Of a DNA stretch of 64,000 nt, positions 36,262 to 46,350 are shown one piece after another; the stretch's first letter is position 1; each line of letters starts with the position of its first letter. The position numbers were made by a program, and so were the translations under genes. Origin of the DNA: Malus domestica (Eukaryota > Streptophyta > Magnoliopsida > Rosales > Rosaceae); NCBI RefSeq assembly GCF_042453785.1, contig NC_091675.1:52648501-52712500 (forward strand), in the 5' to 3' direction. Under the pieces are notes generated by a model. The model was given only the letters and a program-made list of their open reading frames with translations. It was not told the origin of the DNA and made no database searches.

Positions 36262-36885
36262 CAAAAAGCGACCGTTTTCGCTACCTAGGATCTATCTTGC
36301 AAGAGAACGGAGAATTAGATGGAGATCTCAACCATAGAATACGAGCTGGATGGATGAAGTGTAAGAATGCATCCGGCGTGTTGTGTGACCGTCGTAGGCC
36401 ACTGAAGCTCAAGGGAAAATTTTATAGGACGGCAATAAGGCCAGCGATGTTGTATGGCACAGAATGTTGGACGGTGAAGCATCAACACGTACACAAAATG
36501 GGTGTAGCGGAGATGAGGATGCTTCGTGGGATGTGTGGGCACACGAGAAAGGATAAGATTGGGAATGAGGATATCCGAGGTAAAGTAGGAGTAGCCGAAA
36601 TTGTAGGAAAGATGAGAGAAAATCGGCTCCGGTGATTTGGACATGTGCAAAGAAGGCCGAATGACGCTCCGGTTCGAAGATGTGACTACGGGACAGAGGT
36701 TCAGGGCCGAAGGGGTAGAGGAAGACCTAGGAAAACTTTGGAAGAGACTCTAAGAAAAGACTTAGAGTACTTGGATCTAACGGAGGACATGACACAAAAC
36801 CGAGCGCAATGGCGTTCTAGGATTCATATAGCCGACCCCACTTAGTGGGAAAAGGCTTTGTTGTTGTTGTTGTTGTTGTTGTTGT
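36262..36885 (+). pseudogene. LINE ORF2 C-terminal fragment B and 3' end
   Basis: Starts abruptly after the gypsy LTR piece with [20 protein letters not shown] and runs to HIADPT and a stop at 36843. One in-frame TGA (near 36632, RLR*FGHVQRR, where fragment A has RW) breaks it. The 3' UTR is GGGAAAAGGC followed by (TTG)n, without a poly(A), the same ending as at 27112-27165. Residues differ from fragment A at several places (IRAGWMKCKN against [10 protein letters not shown]). Confidence 0.9.
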
Positions 36886-36904
36886 ATTTCTTTCTTTCAC
36901 CTCT

Positions 36905-37021
36905 TTTTATAACACGAAAACAATTATCAATTAAAAAAACAATAGTGACTAAAACTAAAACCAAAGCTTATAAGACTTGGTTATTGTTGCTGTTGTTGTA
37001 ATCTATTCTAAATTTATCTAA
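36905..37021. other. Spacer after the LINE composite
   Basis: AT-rich, with another short (TTG)n run near 36978. Nothing further seen. Confidence 0.4.
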
Positions 37022-37615
37022 ATTAGAGAAATGCAATTAAACACGAGATCTTGGATGCATGAGTGAATGCTTTTAACCAACTGAGCTACAAATTACTTAC
37101 TCTTTCTCATATAGGATAAAGTTCACTACATTGCTACCAAACAAGTAAGATCATAACCCCATAGCCCATAGGATGGTCCTTGTACTTGACCGTCTAGCCC
37201 AATATGGATTTAACCAATTGAGCTACAAATTACTTACTCTTTATCATATAGGATAAAATTCACTACAATGCTACCATACAAATAAGAACATAACCCCATA
37301 GCCTATAGCCTGGTCCTTGTATTTGACCGTGTAGCCAAATTTGGATTTAATCGATCGAACTACAAACTACTTACTCTTTATCATATAGGATAAAGTTCAC
37401 TACATTGCTACCATACAAATAAGAACATAACCCCATAGCTTGGTCCTTGTATTTGACCGTCTAGCCATATTTGGATTTAACCGACTGAGCTACAAACTAC
37501 TTACTCTTTATCATATAAGATAAAGTTAACCACATTGCTACCATACAAATAAGAACATAACCCCATAGCCCATAGCCTGGTTCTCGTATTTGATCGTCTA
37601 GCCAGATTTGGATCG
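37022..37615 (-). repeat. Tandem repeat (130-137 bp, about 4 copies) with tRNA A-box-like motif
   Basis: GAGCTACAAA.TACTTACTCT recurs at 37083, 37220, 37357 and 37487 (periods 137, 137, 130). On the minus strand each unit begins with TTTGTAGCTCAATTGGTTAA, much like a pol III A box (TRGCNNAGTNGG). The outermost copy (37022-37100) is followed by a degenerate B box (AGATCTCGTGTTTAATTGC). This looks like a tRNA-derived SINE head whose flank has been amplified in tandem. Confidence 0.75.
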
Positions 37616-37720
37616 AGGTGGAACTCCCTTAAGCCTCATTGAGGTCCAAGAGCAATGCGAGAGCCGGTCTTACAGGATACGACTCATCGCAAATGCTCTG
37701 AGATTGGCTGGTTGTCAAGG

Positions 37721-37944
37721 TCAAGCCCTAACAGATAACCTGCAAAATTGGACGAGAAATGAAACTAAGGAATAGTGATCGTGAATGTTAGTTATCAATA
37801 TGAAAGGTTGGATATATAGAATGTTGTGAATATATACCTCTGGTAAATCATCGATTCGATATTTTGTAACATGTTTAGCTTTACGAAAATATCATCCACC
37901 TTTTCATCTTGGTCTTCAGATGTCCCGCAGATCTTCTCCATCAT
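37721..37944 (-). other. Possible small two-exon gene fragment
   Basis: Exon 37944-37838 encodes MMEKICGTSEDQDEKVDDIF VKLNMLQNIESMIYQ and ends AG/GTATAT. A matching TTTTGCAG acceptor precedes 37739, after which LSVRA and a TGA follow. The composition is protein-like, but the product would be about 42 residues and I recognise no family. It may be a truncated remnant. Confidence 0.2.
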
Positions 37945-38367
37945 TTTCAAAAGCGAAATTTTGAAAAGCTAATGAGAATTAGAAAAGGAAGTATGACTAG
38001 ATTGCAATTGTGCGGAAACCAACTTTGTCTTGATTTAATTTAGAGAGTTTTAACGAAAAACGCACAGTACTGTTCACTTTAACGAAAAACCATATTTTTA
38101 CATTAAAAAGTCAAACCTGGTACTATTCACTTCACCCTTTATTTTGTCCTTATTGTTAAACTCAAAGTTTTTAAGCTATTTTCATTAATTTTCCTTTTAA
38201 TTTATAGGTGAAGATGGCGGTTTTAATGACCACAGTTTTGAAAAACAATGTGCCCAAATGTGGGGACAGAGTTATGTTTTGATAAATTGTATCTAGTTCG
38301 GATTTTTTCTATATTTGTTTGATATGTGATTATCATTTTCATGTGAGAAGACACGTGGTTATTATGA
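37945..38367. other. AT-rich intergenic sequence
   Basis: Nothing recognised. A stretch at 38040-38200 with AACGAAAAACGCACAGTACT and TCACTTTAACGAAAAACCA resembles a dispersed plant repeat, but no ends were found. Confidence 0.35.
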
Positions 38368-38581
38368 GCTCGTTTGGATGTGCTTCTAAAATGACTAAAA
38401 GCGTTTTTGGAACCAATCTTTAGTAAAAATGTAAGTAAATTCTAGAAAAGTACTTAAAGTTCTTCCTAGAAGAAGCACAAAACTGGTATTTCTTGCAGAA
38501 AGCACTAAAAGTGCTTTTGGAACCCAAAAACATTTTCTCTGAAAGCGCTTTCAGCCATTTTAAAAACACATCCAAACGAGC
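38368..38581. mobile_element. MITE, family B copy 1, 214 bp
   Basis: Inverted ends: GCTCGTTTGGATGTGCTTCT on the left, GCTCGTTTGGATGTGTTTTT on the right (opposite strand). The interior has AAAGCGTTTTTGGAACCAAT and AAAGTGCTTTTGGAACC. A related copy lies at 62031-62203. No perfect TSD; a hAT-type origin is possible. Confidence 0.75.
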
Positions 38582-38632
38582 CATATTTCAACCGATCTAG
38601 ATGCATGTTTTAGGCTTTGAGCTCCATTATTA

Positions 38633-40643
38633 GACCATCTCCAACCCTGACCTAAAACATAAAAATATTTAGCCCAGAAAATTTAGATTTTAGCCCAGAA
38701 ACAACTTTTCTGCTCCAACCCTTCTGGCTTAAAATTTTAGCCCGGGATTATTAAAGAATGAACTTAGGCTAATTTTTTCTTAAATTAACTTTTAAAAAAA
38801 AATTATGTAGACTATCGTAATTTAATTTTATGAACATTTTAATCTAAAAATATTTAAATTCCGATAAATATTGAAAAATCGCTAAATCGACATATGAAAC
38901 TCACCAAACGACAATTAATAAATCACATAAACCACATAAACTTAATACAATCGAAAATTCAAACGACAATTAATAAACCACATAAACTTAATACAATTGA
39001 AAATTCATAAATTACATAAACTTAATAATAATATTCACCATCTTGATTTGGTGATGGACTTGGTGGACTTGGGGCATAGCCTTAAGATGAATTATCTTCT
39101 TGAAATATACTCCTTCTGGCATCCCTTTGCAAAATTTCCCTTTGCTTACCACGTAAATACTTCTTCATCTCTGGAGTGTATTTGTTGAGGTCTTTCATCA
39201 TCAAATTTATTTCGAACCTCTCTTGCTCCCTATCCCCTTCTTCCTTCATTTGCAAACGCATTCAGGCTGCTTCTTCTTGACGAGCGCTATAGGTTTCACT
39301 CAATTTTGCAATTCCGGTAGCAAATGGTCCACTCATCGGATCTTGGTACTTCCCTTTTCTCTTTGCTTCCTTTTGCTTATTTCTTCCCTAGGGCCTTGCA
39401 AAAGAAGAAGTTAGGGTCATTTGTTGGACACCTTCATTGACACTTTCGTTCGCACCTTCATTCAAATCATTTGGGGGCGGGGCTTCACTATGAAATGATC
39501 TTCCCCATTGTTGGTCCGCATCGGTTCCCTACCTCAGACAATCTTTGAGGACGTTCCAAGTATGATGCAACTTAAAAGCTTGATTTTTTAGTGTAGTTCT
39601 TGTCTTGTAAATTGTCATTGCTTTGTCACCCTATACATCAAATACGTAAAAACAATTAGTTGAAAAATAATATTATGTACATGACAAATAAAATATCAAC
39701 AAAGAAACTTACAATTTCTGAGGCACCCCTGCCACTAGGCATGTCAACCATGGCTCTCTCCAAGTTTCCCTTCCACAAAGTGTACGCTTTGTTAATAATC
39801 TTCCACCGATCATAAACACCACCAGCTTCCCTTCGACCGGTGTTGGAGTTTTCATGGAACTTATCAATGATTTTACACCATAAAATCTTTCTATTTTGAT
39901 TTGTGACAACGGCACCATCTTCGCTAACAGAAATCTTTGCCGAACATAAAGCAATATCTTTGTCAAAGGTCCAATTACGACCTCTAACATGCTCTTTTGC
40001 CATCTTGAAAATTTTGGAAATGAGAAGAAATGGTATAAAGAAAAATTGGAAGAATTGTACGAGAAAAGTGAGTTTTGTGTGGATGTTTGAACAAATACAT
40101 AGGTATTTATAGAGTTTTTGGTTGAATTTTGAGTTAAATAAACTTTTTAAATTATTTTAGCCGTTGGATTTAAATTTGGACCGTTAGATATATATATATT
40201 TTTTACCATTAGGTTTGATTTTATTCGATCTAAGTCGTTAGATTCAATAAATATATAAATATAAAACTAAAAAAAATTTGAACCTGGACCGTTAGATTAA
40301 CCAACGGCCCATTTAAATCTAGTTGTTGGATGAAGAAAAGTAGTCGTTGGGCTACATAATTGTCTGACACCCGGGGGAACAACCCCACGTGGGTTGGTTG
40401 GGCTGCATAAAAAGCCTAGCGCGTGTAGCACATAGGCGTTTAGGTTTTGGGCAGTGAGCTTCACAGCCCCGATTTCAATCTCATTTGCTGGGTCCACTTT
40501 GCTTTGTGGCCTAAAGTTGGGCCGGTATTTGGCCTCAGAATAAGTTTTAGGTTTTAGGTTAGTTTTAGGCATTTGGGTTGGGTTGGGTTTTGGGGGAAAA
40601 AAAGAAGAGAATTTTAGGTTATAAGGCAGGGTTGGAGTGAGTC
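38633..40643 (-). mobile_element. PIF/Harbinger element carrying ORF1 only
   Basis: The ends are GACCATCTCCAACCCTG and, inverted, GACTCACTCCAACCCTG. A 3-bp TSD, TTA (38630-38632 and 40644-40646), flanks the element, as PIF/Harbinger elements require. It encodes the Myb/SANT-like ORF1 on the minus strand and has no DDE transposase. A long AT-rich flank lies at each end. Confidence 0.85.
39082..40003 (-). pseudogene. PIF/Harbinger ORF1, Myb/SANT-like protein
   Basis: ORF1 proteins help the Harbinger transposase bind DNA. Exon 1 (40003-39713) begins MAKEHVRGRNWTFDKDIALC and contains a trihelix/SANT-type region, QNRKILWCKIIDKFHE and GGVYDRWKIINKAYTLWKGN. A GT-AG intron (39712-39631) precedes exon 2 (39630-39082), with GDKAMTIYKTRTTLKNQAFK LHHTWNVLKD and, near the end, EMKKYLRGKQREILQRDARR. 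In-frame stops after DCLR and after SSFARP break exon 2. Host genomes often carry relatives annotated as NAM-associated or GST T3-like proteins. Confidence 0.8.
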
Positions 40644-40646
40644 TTA

Positions 40647-41131
40647 TTAGAGTAATGCAGGTAGCCCAATTTTTAAGGAGGTAGGATATCCTCCCCTCCT
40701 TTTTTTTTCACTTTCCTCTTTGTCTTTCTCTCTCTATAAAAAAGTCAACACAAGATGTGGTGTGGCTTAATCGTGACCGTTTAAATAGGAAGGGGACGAG
40801 AAGGGACGGGAATTTGGAGGGGAGATAGTCTTACTACATTTTTAGATCACATTTGCAAAACATGGGATGTGTCAATAATAAAAAATAAACACGTTAATCA
40901 ACATTTAATAATAATCTAATAATCAATAATCATGTCATATAAACAAAATATGATTTAAATAAATAGTAATTTAGGATAAGCATACAAATTCATGTAACAA
41001 TCCATCCCACTTCAATGTCTTGAACATTTCTGCATGAAAAGGAAAATTTTTAGATCTTTTTAGGTGCTTATGGCTACCTTACAAAAGAATGGAAACCACC
41101 CATCAAAAAAGCAGTAGCAGATCCAGAACTC
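40647..41131. other. Spacer between the two Harbinger elements
   Basis: Holds the MITE at 40678-40837; the rest is AT-rich with no gene seen. Confidence 0.5.
40678..40837 (-). mobile_element. MITE, family A copy 2
   Basis: Inverted relative to 8603-8783. On the minus strand it reads GTAGTAAGACTATCTCCCCTC at the start and ATTTAAACGGTCACGATTAAGC inside, matching copy 1 in order. The other end is GAGGTAGGATATCCTCCCC. Confidence 0.6.
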
Positions 41132-41439
41132 TAAGGTCATCTCCAACCGAAGGGTCCAGAGGTCCAGAGGGCCAGAAAGTCGAAAATAGCCCGAAAATCG
41201 TCTCCAACCGAGGGCTAGGCCAGAGGGCTCTGGAATCTGGGAGGGCCCCACGGAATCGGAGAGGGTTGTGCCAGCCCGGGGTTGGCTATTTTTTTTTAAT
41301 GTTTTGTTATTTCTGTCGGTTATAACCGACATGATTTCTTAAGAAAAAATTCAAATGCAACGGCTAGTAGCCGTTGCATTTGTTATTTATTTATTTTTTA
41401 CAGTTTTATTATTATTTTTTATTTACAAAATTTTTCATA

Positions 41440-41640
41440 TAACTTCTATTTTTTCCTATAACTTCTATTTCACAAAATTTATTTCATTTTTTTTTTTTAA
41501 ATTCCATTTTTTTCCTATAACTTCTATTTCACAAAATTTGTTTCATATTTTTTTTAAATTCCATTTTTTCCTATAACTTCTATTTCACAAAATTTGTTTC
41601 ATATTTTTTTTAAATTCTATTTTTTTCCTATAACTTCCTA
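41440..41640. repeat. About 60-bp AT-rich tandem repeat
   Basis: TTTTTTCCTATAACTTCTAT TTCACAAAATTTGTTTCAT recurs about four times at a spacing of 55-65 bp inside the Harbinger element. Confidence 0.8.
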
Positions 41641-41835
41641 AGCCATTATACAACATTAAATTAAATTAAGTAACACGAAATAACATTAAACAATATGAAA
41701 CAACATTAAATAACATTAACCAACATAAAAATTATACAACATGAAACTTAAACAACATTTTTAAAAACATTTAAAAACATAAAACGGAAATGCCTACTCC
41801 ATGCTTCTTTGGGCCCAAAGATGTGCAACATGATC

Positions 41836-43305
41836 TTATTGTAGGTACTTGTTTGTGGCACAAGAACGTATCATTCTATAACACCTCATGTACTCATCTA
41901 TAGAGATACTACAAGTTCTTGGATTGAAAGGCAAATTAGGCTTATCATATATTTTTTCACGAGCCATTCTTGACCTATTTGGATCTTCTTGGTCGTCATC
42001 GGACTCTCCATCAATATACCCATCTCGCTCATCCTCCACTATCATATTGTGTATTATGATGCAAGACATCATGATAGAGTCCAAATTTTCTCGACTCCAC
42101 CATCTTGCTGATTCGCTATGATCTTCCACCGTGATTGTAGAATTCCAAAAGCTGTCTTAACATCTTTCTGATATGCCTCTTGGTGTAAGGTAAACAACTT
42201 TTCCGCCTCATTCCTAGGGTTTAGTAAACAACTTTTCCGCGTCATTCCTAGGGTTTAGAATTGCTTGGACAAGTGTCGCCCACTTTGGGTAGATGTCATC
42301 TGCCAAGTAATACCCTATTTTGTATTGACGACCATTGATGTAGTAGTCAAGTTGAGGTGTTTTACCTTCCGTCAAGTTATTAAAGAGGGGTGAATGCCCA
42401 TGAATTGTAATGGATCCAGGGACTCCAAAGAAAGCATGCCAAATCCATGTGTCATATGAGGCAACCGCCTCTAACACAACAGTTGGCTTTCTCGACCTTC
42501 CGCTAAAGCCTTTTTGCCATCCGGTGGGACAGTTCTTCCAATCCCAATGCATGCAGTCTAATGACCCTATCATGCCCGGAAACCCACGGTCTTCAGCTTT
42601 GCGAATGAGCCGATTCAGATCTTCTTGATTTGGCTCGCGGAGGTACTCATCTTTGTAAAGCTGAACAATTGTGTCACAAAACTCTTCAAGAGTATCAAGG
42701 CATGTAGACTTAGACATACCATGAGTTTCATCCATCGAATTAGCTGGGGAGCCATAGGCTATCATTTGGAGTGCAACAATAACCTTCTGATAAAGTGAGA
42801 AACTAGGGCGGCCTGCTCTATCCCGCTTCTGTCGAAAGTACGGATTGACCTGCTATACATCACAAAGTAAACGCTCGAAGACATGACCCCTCATCCGGAA
42901 GCGACGTCTGAAATCCTCTTTTATGTACACCGAGTTGGGGTTGAAGTAGTTGTTCATCAAATTGGCATGCGTCATCGCTCTGTTTCGTGGTTTGTAAGAG
43001 CGACCAGCAATAGAGCCACCCCATTGAGTTTGTTCCTCAGTTGGCTGACACACCATGACCGCAGCCATGGCTGCTACTATGTTTTGTTTGTTGCGCTTTA
43101 CTTGAACTTCTTCATCAGACTCCTCATCTTCTCGTCTCATTTGCGCCCATTTTGCTTCTCTTTTGGAATTGGATGAGGACCCCCAGTTGGAATTTGAAGA
43201 GGATCCAAAGTTGGAATTCATTGCAAACTTGAATTGAAAGAGATTAAATTGGAAGAGATTGAATTTAAATAGATTGAATTCAAAGTTGTGTGAATTATAT
43301 CCCAA
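41836..43305 (-). pseudogene. PIF/Harbinger transposase, DDE type, two lesions
   Basis: The N-terminal frame 43305-42853 (NSNFGSSSNSNWGSSSNSKR, then RNRAMTHANLMNNYFNPNSVY and FRRRFRMRGHVFERL) ends at one TAG in DV*QVNPYFRQKRDRAGR. The frame then continues to 42214, with catalytic Asp residues in GSLDCMHWDWKNCP and YYLADDIYPKW. A 34-bp tandem duplication (about 42200-42267) shifts the frame after NDAEKLF. The region with the third catalytic residue, HQEAYQKDVKTAFGILQ, is intact but in another frame. The C-terminal part, ENLDSIMMSCIIIHNMIVED, is open at 42129-41836. Without the stop and the duplication it would be near full length. Confidence 0.92.
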
Positions 43306-44240
43306 TATCCACCCTATTTATAGCAAAAAAAAATTCAAATCCAACGGCTAGCTGACATCACTTAGCCGTTGGATTTGAATTTAAGTTGTAGTTTTTAAAT
43401 AATAAATTATGTTTGGCCCTATGGCCCTTTGGCCTTCGGTTGGAGACGGTTTTTTGTGAAAGGGCTAAAACGAGTCATTTGGCCCTCTGGCCCTCGGTTG
43501 GAGACGGAGGCAAATATGGCCTTGTACTTTTCATTAAAATATTAATATATTGGAGAATCTTGGAGGGGCCAGAGGGCTAAAATAAGTCCTTTGGCCAACC
43601 ATCGATTGGAGATGACCTAACCACATAGAATTTCAGTGTAAAAGATTCACACGTGTGCAACGCCCAAATATTTGTTATCTTCGTAGTTCCATCGACAACT
43701 TCCAAGACATGATGCCAAGCTCTATATCACTTAATAAGAAACAAACCAAATCACTTAAAATAAGGTATTCTCAAATGAGGTAACTTCTCTGCCAAGAAAC
43801 AACAAATAATTTATATCACTTAATAAAACACAATTCCATTAATATAAGCAATTCAAATCCTTGTTGCTAGGGACCCCTTATTTGAAAACTGGTGATGCTA
43901 TTCACACACTCACTTTTACCTTTTACTAATATTAATTAGAATTAGATTCATTAAAAGTGTGGATAGTACCACCCTTTGAAAATATTAATTAGAATTAGAT
44001 TCATACTAATCTATCTTTTTCATCACATTGCTCACTAAACAAGGAACATAAACACAGAGTTGTATAATGCTATTGGCATCGAAAAATCTTTCGTAGCAAG
44101 GTAATATGAACAACATGTATTTTTATACACAAACAAATAAAAAATAAAAGTTAACTTTTTTTTTAGTGGTGTATGTGGTGACATGGTACTTTTAATGTTT
44201 GATCCTTGTGATGAAAAATTGTTAAGTAAATTCCGTGATA

Positions 44241-44977
44241 AGTTCTATTAGCAATTGAAGTTCAAATTCAACTTTTATTGACTATCACGTGAAAATGTCA
44301 AATGCGTTATTTCAATCTAAATTACATCTTAAGTTTTATTTGATGATGGATCACGTAGAAACTTAGTGGCCTTCCCATTTCTTCTCCTCCATCGCTTGGC
44401 GGTGGACCCCACGGCAATTGTATATCCTAAATCTAAATGTAATTGAATTTTTTTCTTTTTTGATATCAAAGTAAATTTCCTTGCTGGAACAATTTTTTAT
44501 TTTTAAGAAACACACCTTCCTTTTACTAAAGTACAAAACGACACCTTCATTTCCTAATACAAACACATTCACCATTTGAATATTCAATATTTCAAGAACA
44601 GAAGGAAGCAACCATCAGCAGGTGACGGAGGAGAAAAAAGAGGTCGTCCACTAAATTTTCACGGGATAAAATCACCAAAGCAAACATTAGATATACTCTG
44701 AATTGAAATGTCGAATTTAATGTTTTCACGTGATAGTCAGGTGAGTTTGTAATAACCATACATTACATAATAATACATGTTTTAAAAAATGTAAGAAATT
44801 AAAGTATCTTGGCTCTATCGCATGAGTCAATCCAGAAGTAGATTGATTAGAAAAATTATGATAAATTATTGATTCATCTTGTGTCTAAATATATGATTCA
44901 TTTACAAGTTTACTAGATTGAAACTTTCTGACATTCAAAAATAAATTTTGGTTTGGACTTCAATTGCTAATAGGACT
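44241..44977. mobile_element. Foldback-like element
   Basis: AGTTCTATTAGCAATTGAAG (44241) pairs with CTTCAATTGCTAATAGGACT (44958-44977). GACTATCACGTGAAAA (44280) pairs with TTTTCACGTGATAGTC (about 44723-44738). The nested inverted repeats support a DNA-transposon origin, with later insertion of about 200 bp on the right side. No TSD identified. Confidence 0.5.
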
Positions 44978-46199
44978 CACACAAGGGTTTAATTAATTGT
45001 AAGTGAGAGATTTTAGATTCGATTCTTGCCATAAACAAATTTAAACCACATTATTACTAGTTCATTATGAGGCTTCGCCTAAGAAATTAACTTTTTCACC
45101 ACAAATATTACATTGAAAGTATCATGTCAGCAAGGAACCACAAAAAAAATGTCTGAATTTTTCTTTATAAAATAAATGCTTTTATATGGACAATAAATAA
45201 TCTTCAAGTGTACAACTTTCATTGCAAAGGAGCAAAGATTATCTAAAGAGCGAAGAAATAAGGTTCTATTTTTTTCAATTAAATGTGATTTTATAGTAAT
45301 GAAATAAATTAAAATAAAATAAAAATAATACTTGGCTATCTACAGATAAGTAAGAGCTCATACTCAAACATTTTGTGTTCTGAGTCACATAATTTTGTGC
45401 TTATGATCAGAACCGTTCATATTATGAATCACTTTATAAAGATTATCTATGCAAAAATTAAATTAAAAATAAAGTCATTGTATTATAGCAAATACATATA
45501 CGGTTGACAATGTTAGCCTTATAAGGTTATACAATTAAAACACAAACAAAGAAGTGACTGACATGATTCCAACAACGGCCATGGAAGTCAAACACGAAAA
45601 GAAGCAGGGCACGGCAACACCAAGATCTTCTATAAACACCTAGCCGAATACAACTACTCTATGGGAAGTATTATGTTGTGTGTTTTAGTGCTTATATGGA
45701 CCGGTGTTTATATAAGCTAAAAGCTAGGATTTTCATAAACCTAAACTTACTTTCTTAGCCTCTAAGTCAAGTATCATAATCATATTCAATTAAGGATTCC
45801 ATCAAATCAAATCACATTCAACATTATTCTCCAATATTACATTCTTATAGACTACTTAAAGGTTGATTTATATTGGATAAATCTAACAGATAATACTTTT
45901 GTCAATTTCATTCATCTATTTATATACAATTTAATAACTAAACAATCTTAGTTTTAACTGATTTTTTTTTATTCACAATATTTATATAATAATTTATAAT
46001 GTAATATATTTTAAATAAAAAACATGAAGTTTTATAAATTATGAAAACAAAATTATATAAATCAACGGATAAGTATTTTTCATAAAATAGTACCAAAAAC
46101 AAAATACAAAAAAGTAGAGTACGTCCTGCAACAGTAATCCCCACCATCAAAGCAATTACGTGCCCCTTTGATTTCTCTCTCAAGCAAAGTCACCAAAAG

Positions 46200-46335
46200 C
46201 GGCTCTCTCTCTCTCTCTCCTCCCTCTCTCTCCTCTCTTCAATATCAAGCAACAAACACTGTAGAAGAAAGAAGAAACTGAGGCCACACACACTCTCACA
46301 GAAGAGAGGGAGAGAGAGTTGAGAGAGTGTGTGAG
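46200..46335. repeat. (TC)n and (GA)n tracts in the LEA2 5' leader
   Basis: A TC-rich tract (46203-46240) is followed by a GA-rich tract (46300-46330). They are complementary and could fold into a hairpin in the transcript just before the ATG. Confidence 0.7.
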
Positions 46336-46350
46336 TAAGCAGCCGAAAGA

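Larger units (their letters stand above)
31801..36262 (+). mobile_element. Gypsy element fragment, second copy (3' part)
   Basis: Homologous, in inverted orientation, to 12400-16170 of the large gypsy element, so here the element runs left to right. It holds the antisense ORF (32065-32745), repeats (32880-34870) and a truncated LTR piece (about 36030-36262). Compared with the first copy, about 300 bp is missing near 36025, including the purine tract and LTR start, and the LTR stops at ATCTAGCGAAAATCACAAA. It therefore cannot be a complete insertion of its own. Confidence 0.85.
31061..36885 (+). mobile_element. Composite LINE / gypsy / LINE block in one TSD
   Basis: A 19-bp direct repeat, ATTTCTTTCTTTCACCTCT, flanks the block (31042-31060 and 36886-36904). 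Inside are LINE segment A (31061-31804), a gypsy 3' portion (31801-36262) and LINE segment B (36262-36885), which ends in (TTG)n. A and B overlap in the LINE by about 570 bp and differ at many sites, so they are not a recent duplication of each other. The junctions show only short homologies (CCACT.A at the left, AAA at the right). Confidence 0.85.
41135..43617 (-). mobile_element. PIF/Harbinger element carrying the transposase
   Basis: The ends are GGTCATCTCCAACCGAAGGG and, inverted, GGTCATCTCCAATCGATGGT. The 3-bp TSD is TAA (41132-41134 and 43618-43620). CTCCAACCGAGGGC-type motifs are repeated just inside both ends. The transposase is on the minus strand; no ORF1 is present. The left part (41400-41800) is AT-rich with repeats of CCTATAACTTCTATTTCACA. 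Confidence 0.9.
43621..46350. other. Intergenic sequence before the LEA2 gene
   Basis: AT-rich. It holds a foldback-like structure (44241-44977), a SINE relic (about 44985-45110) and, at 45340-45520, sequence related to the MITE at 60479-60865 (ATGATCAGAACCGTTCATAT, TATGAATCACTTTATAAAGA). A minus-strand frame at 44363-44611 looks incidental. The last 150 bp are the LEA2 promoter/5' UTR. Confidence 0.45.

Noticed and set aside
36978..37000. Second (TTG)n run as another LINE 3' end
   Set aside because: It lacks the preceding CCACTTAGTGGGAAAAGGC sequence and any TSD.
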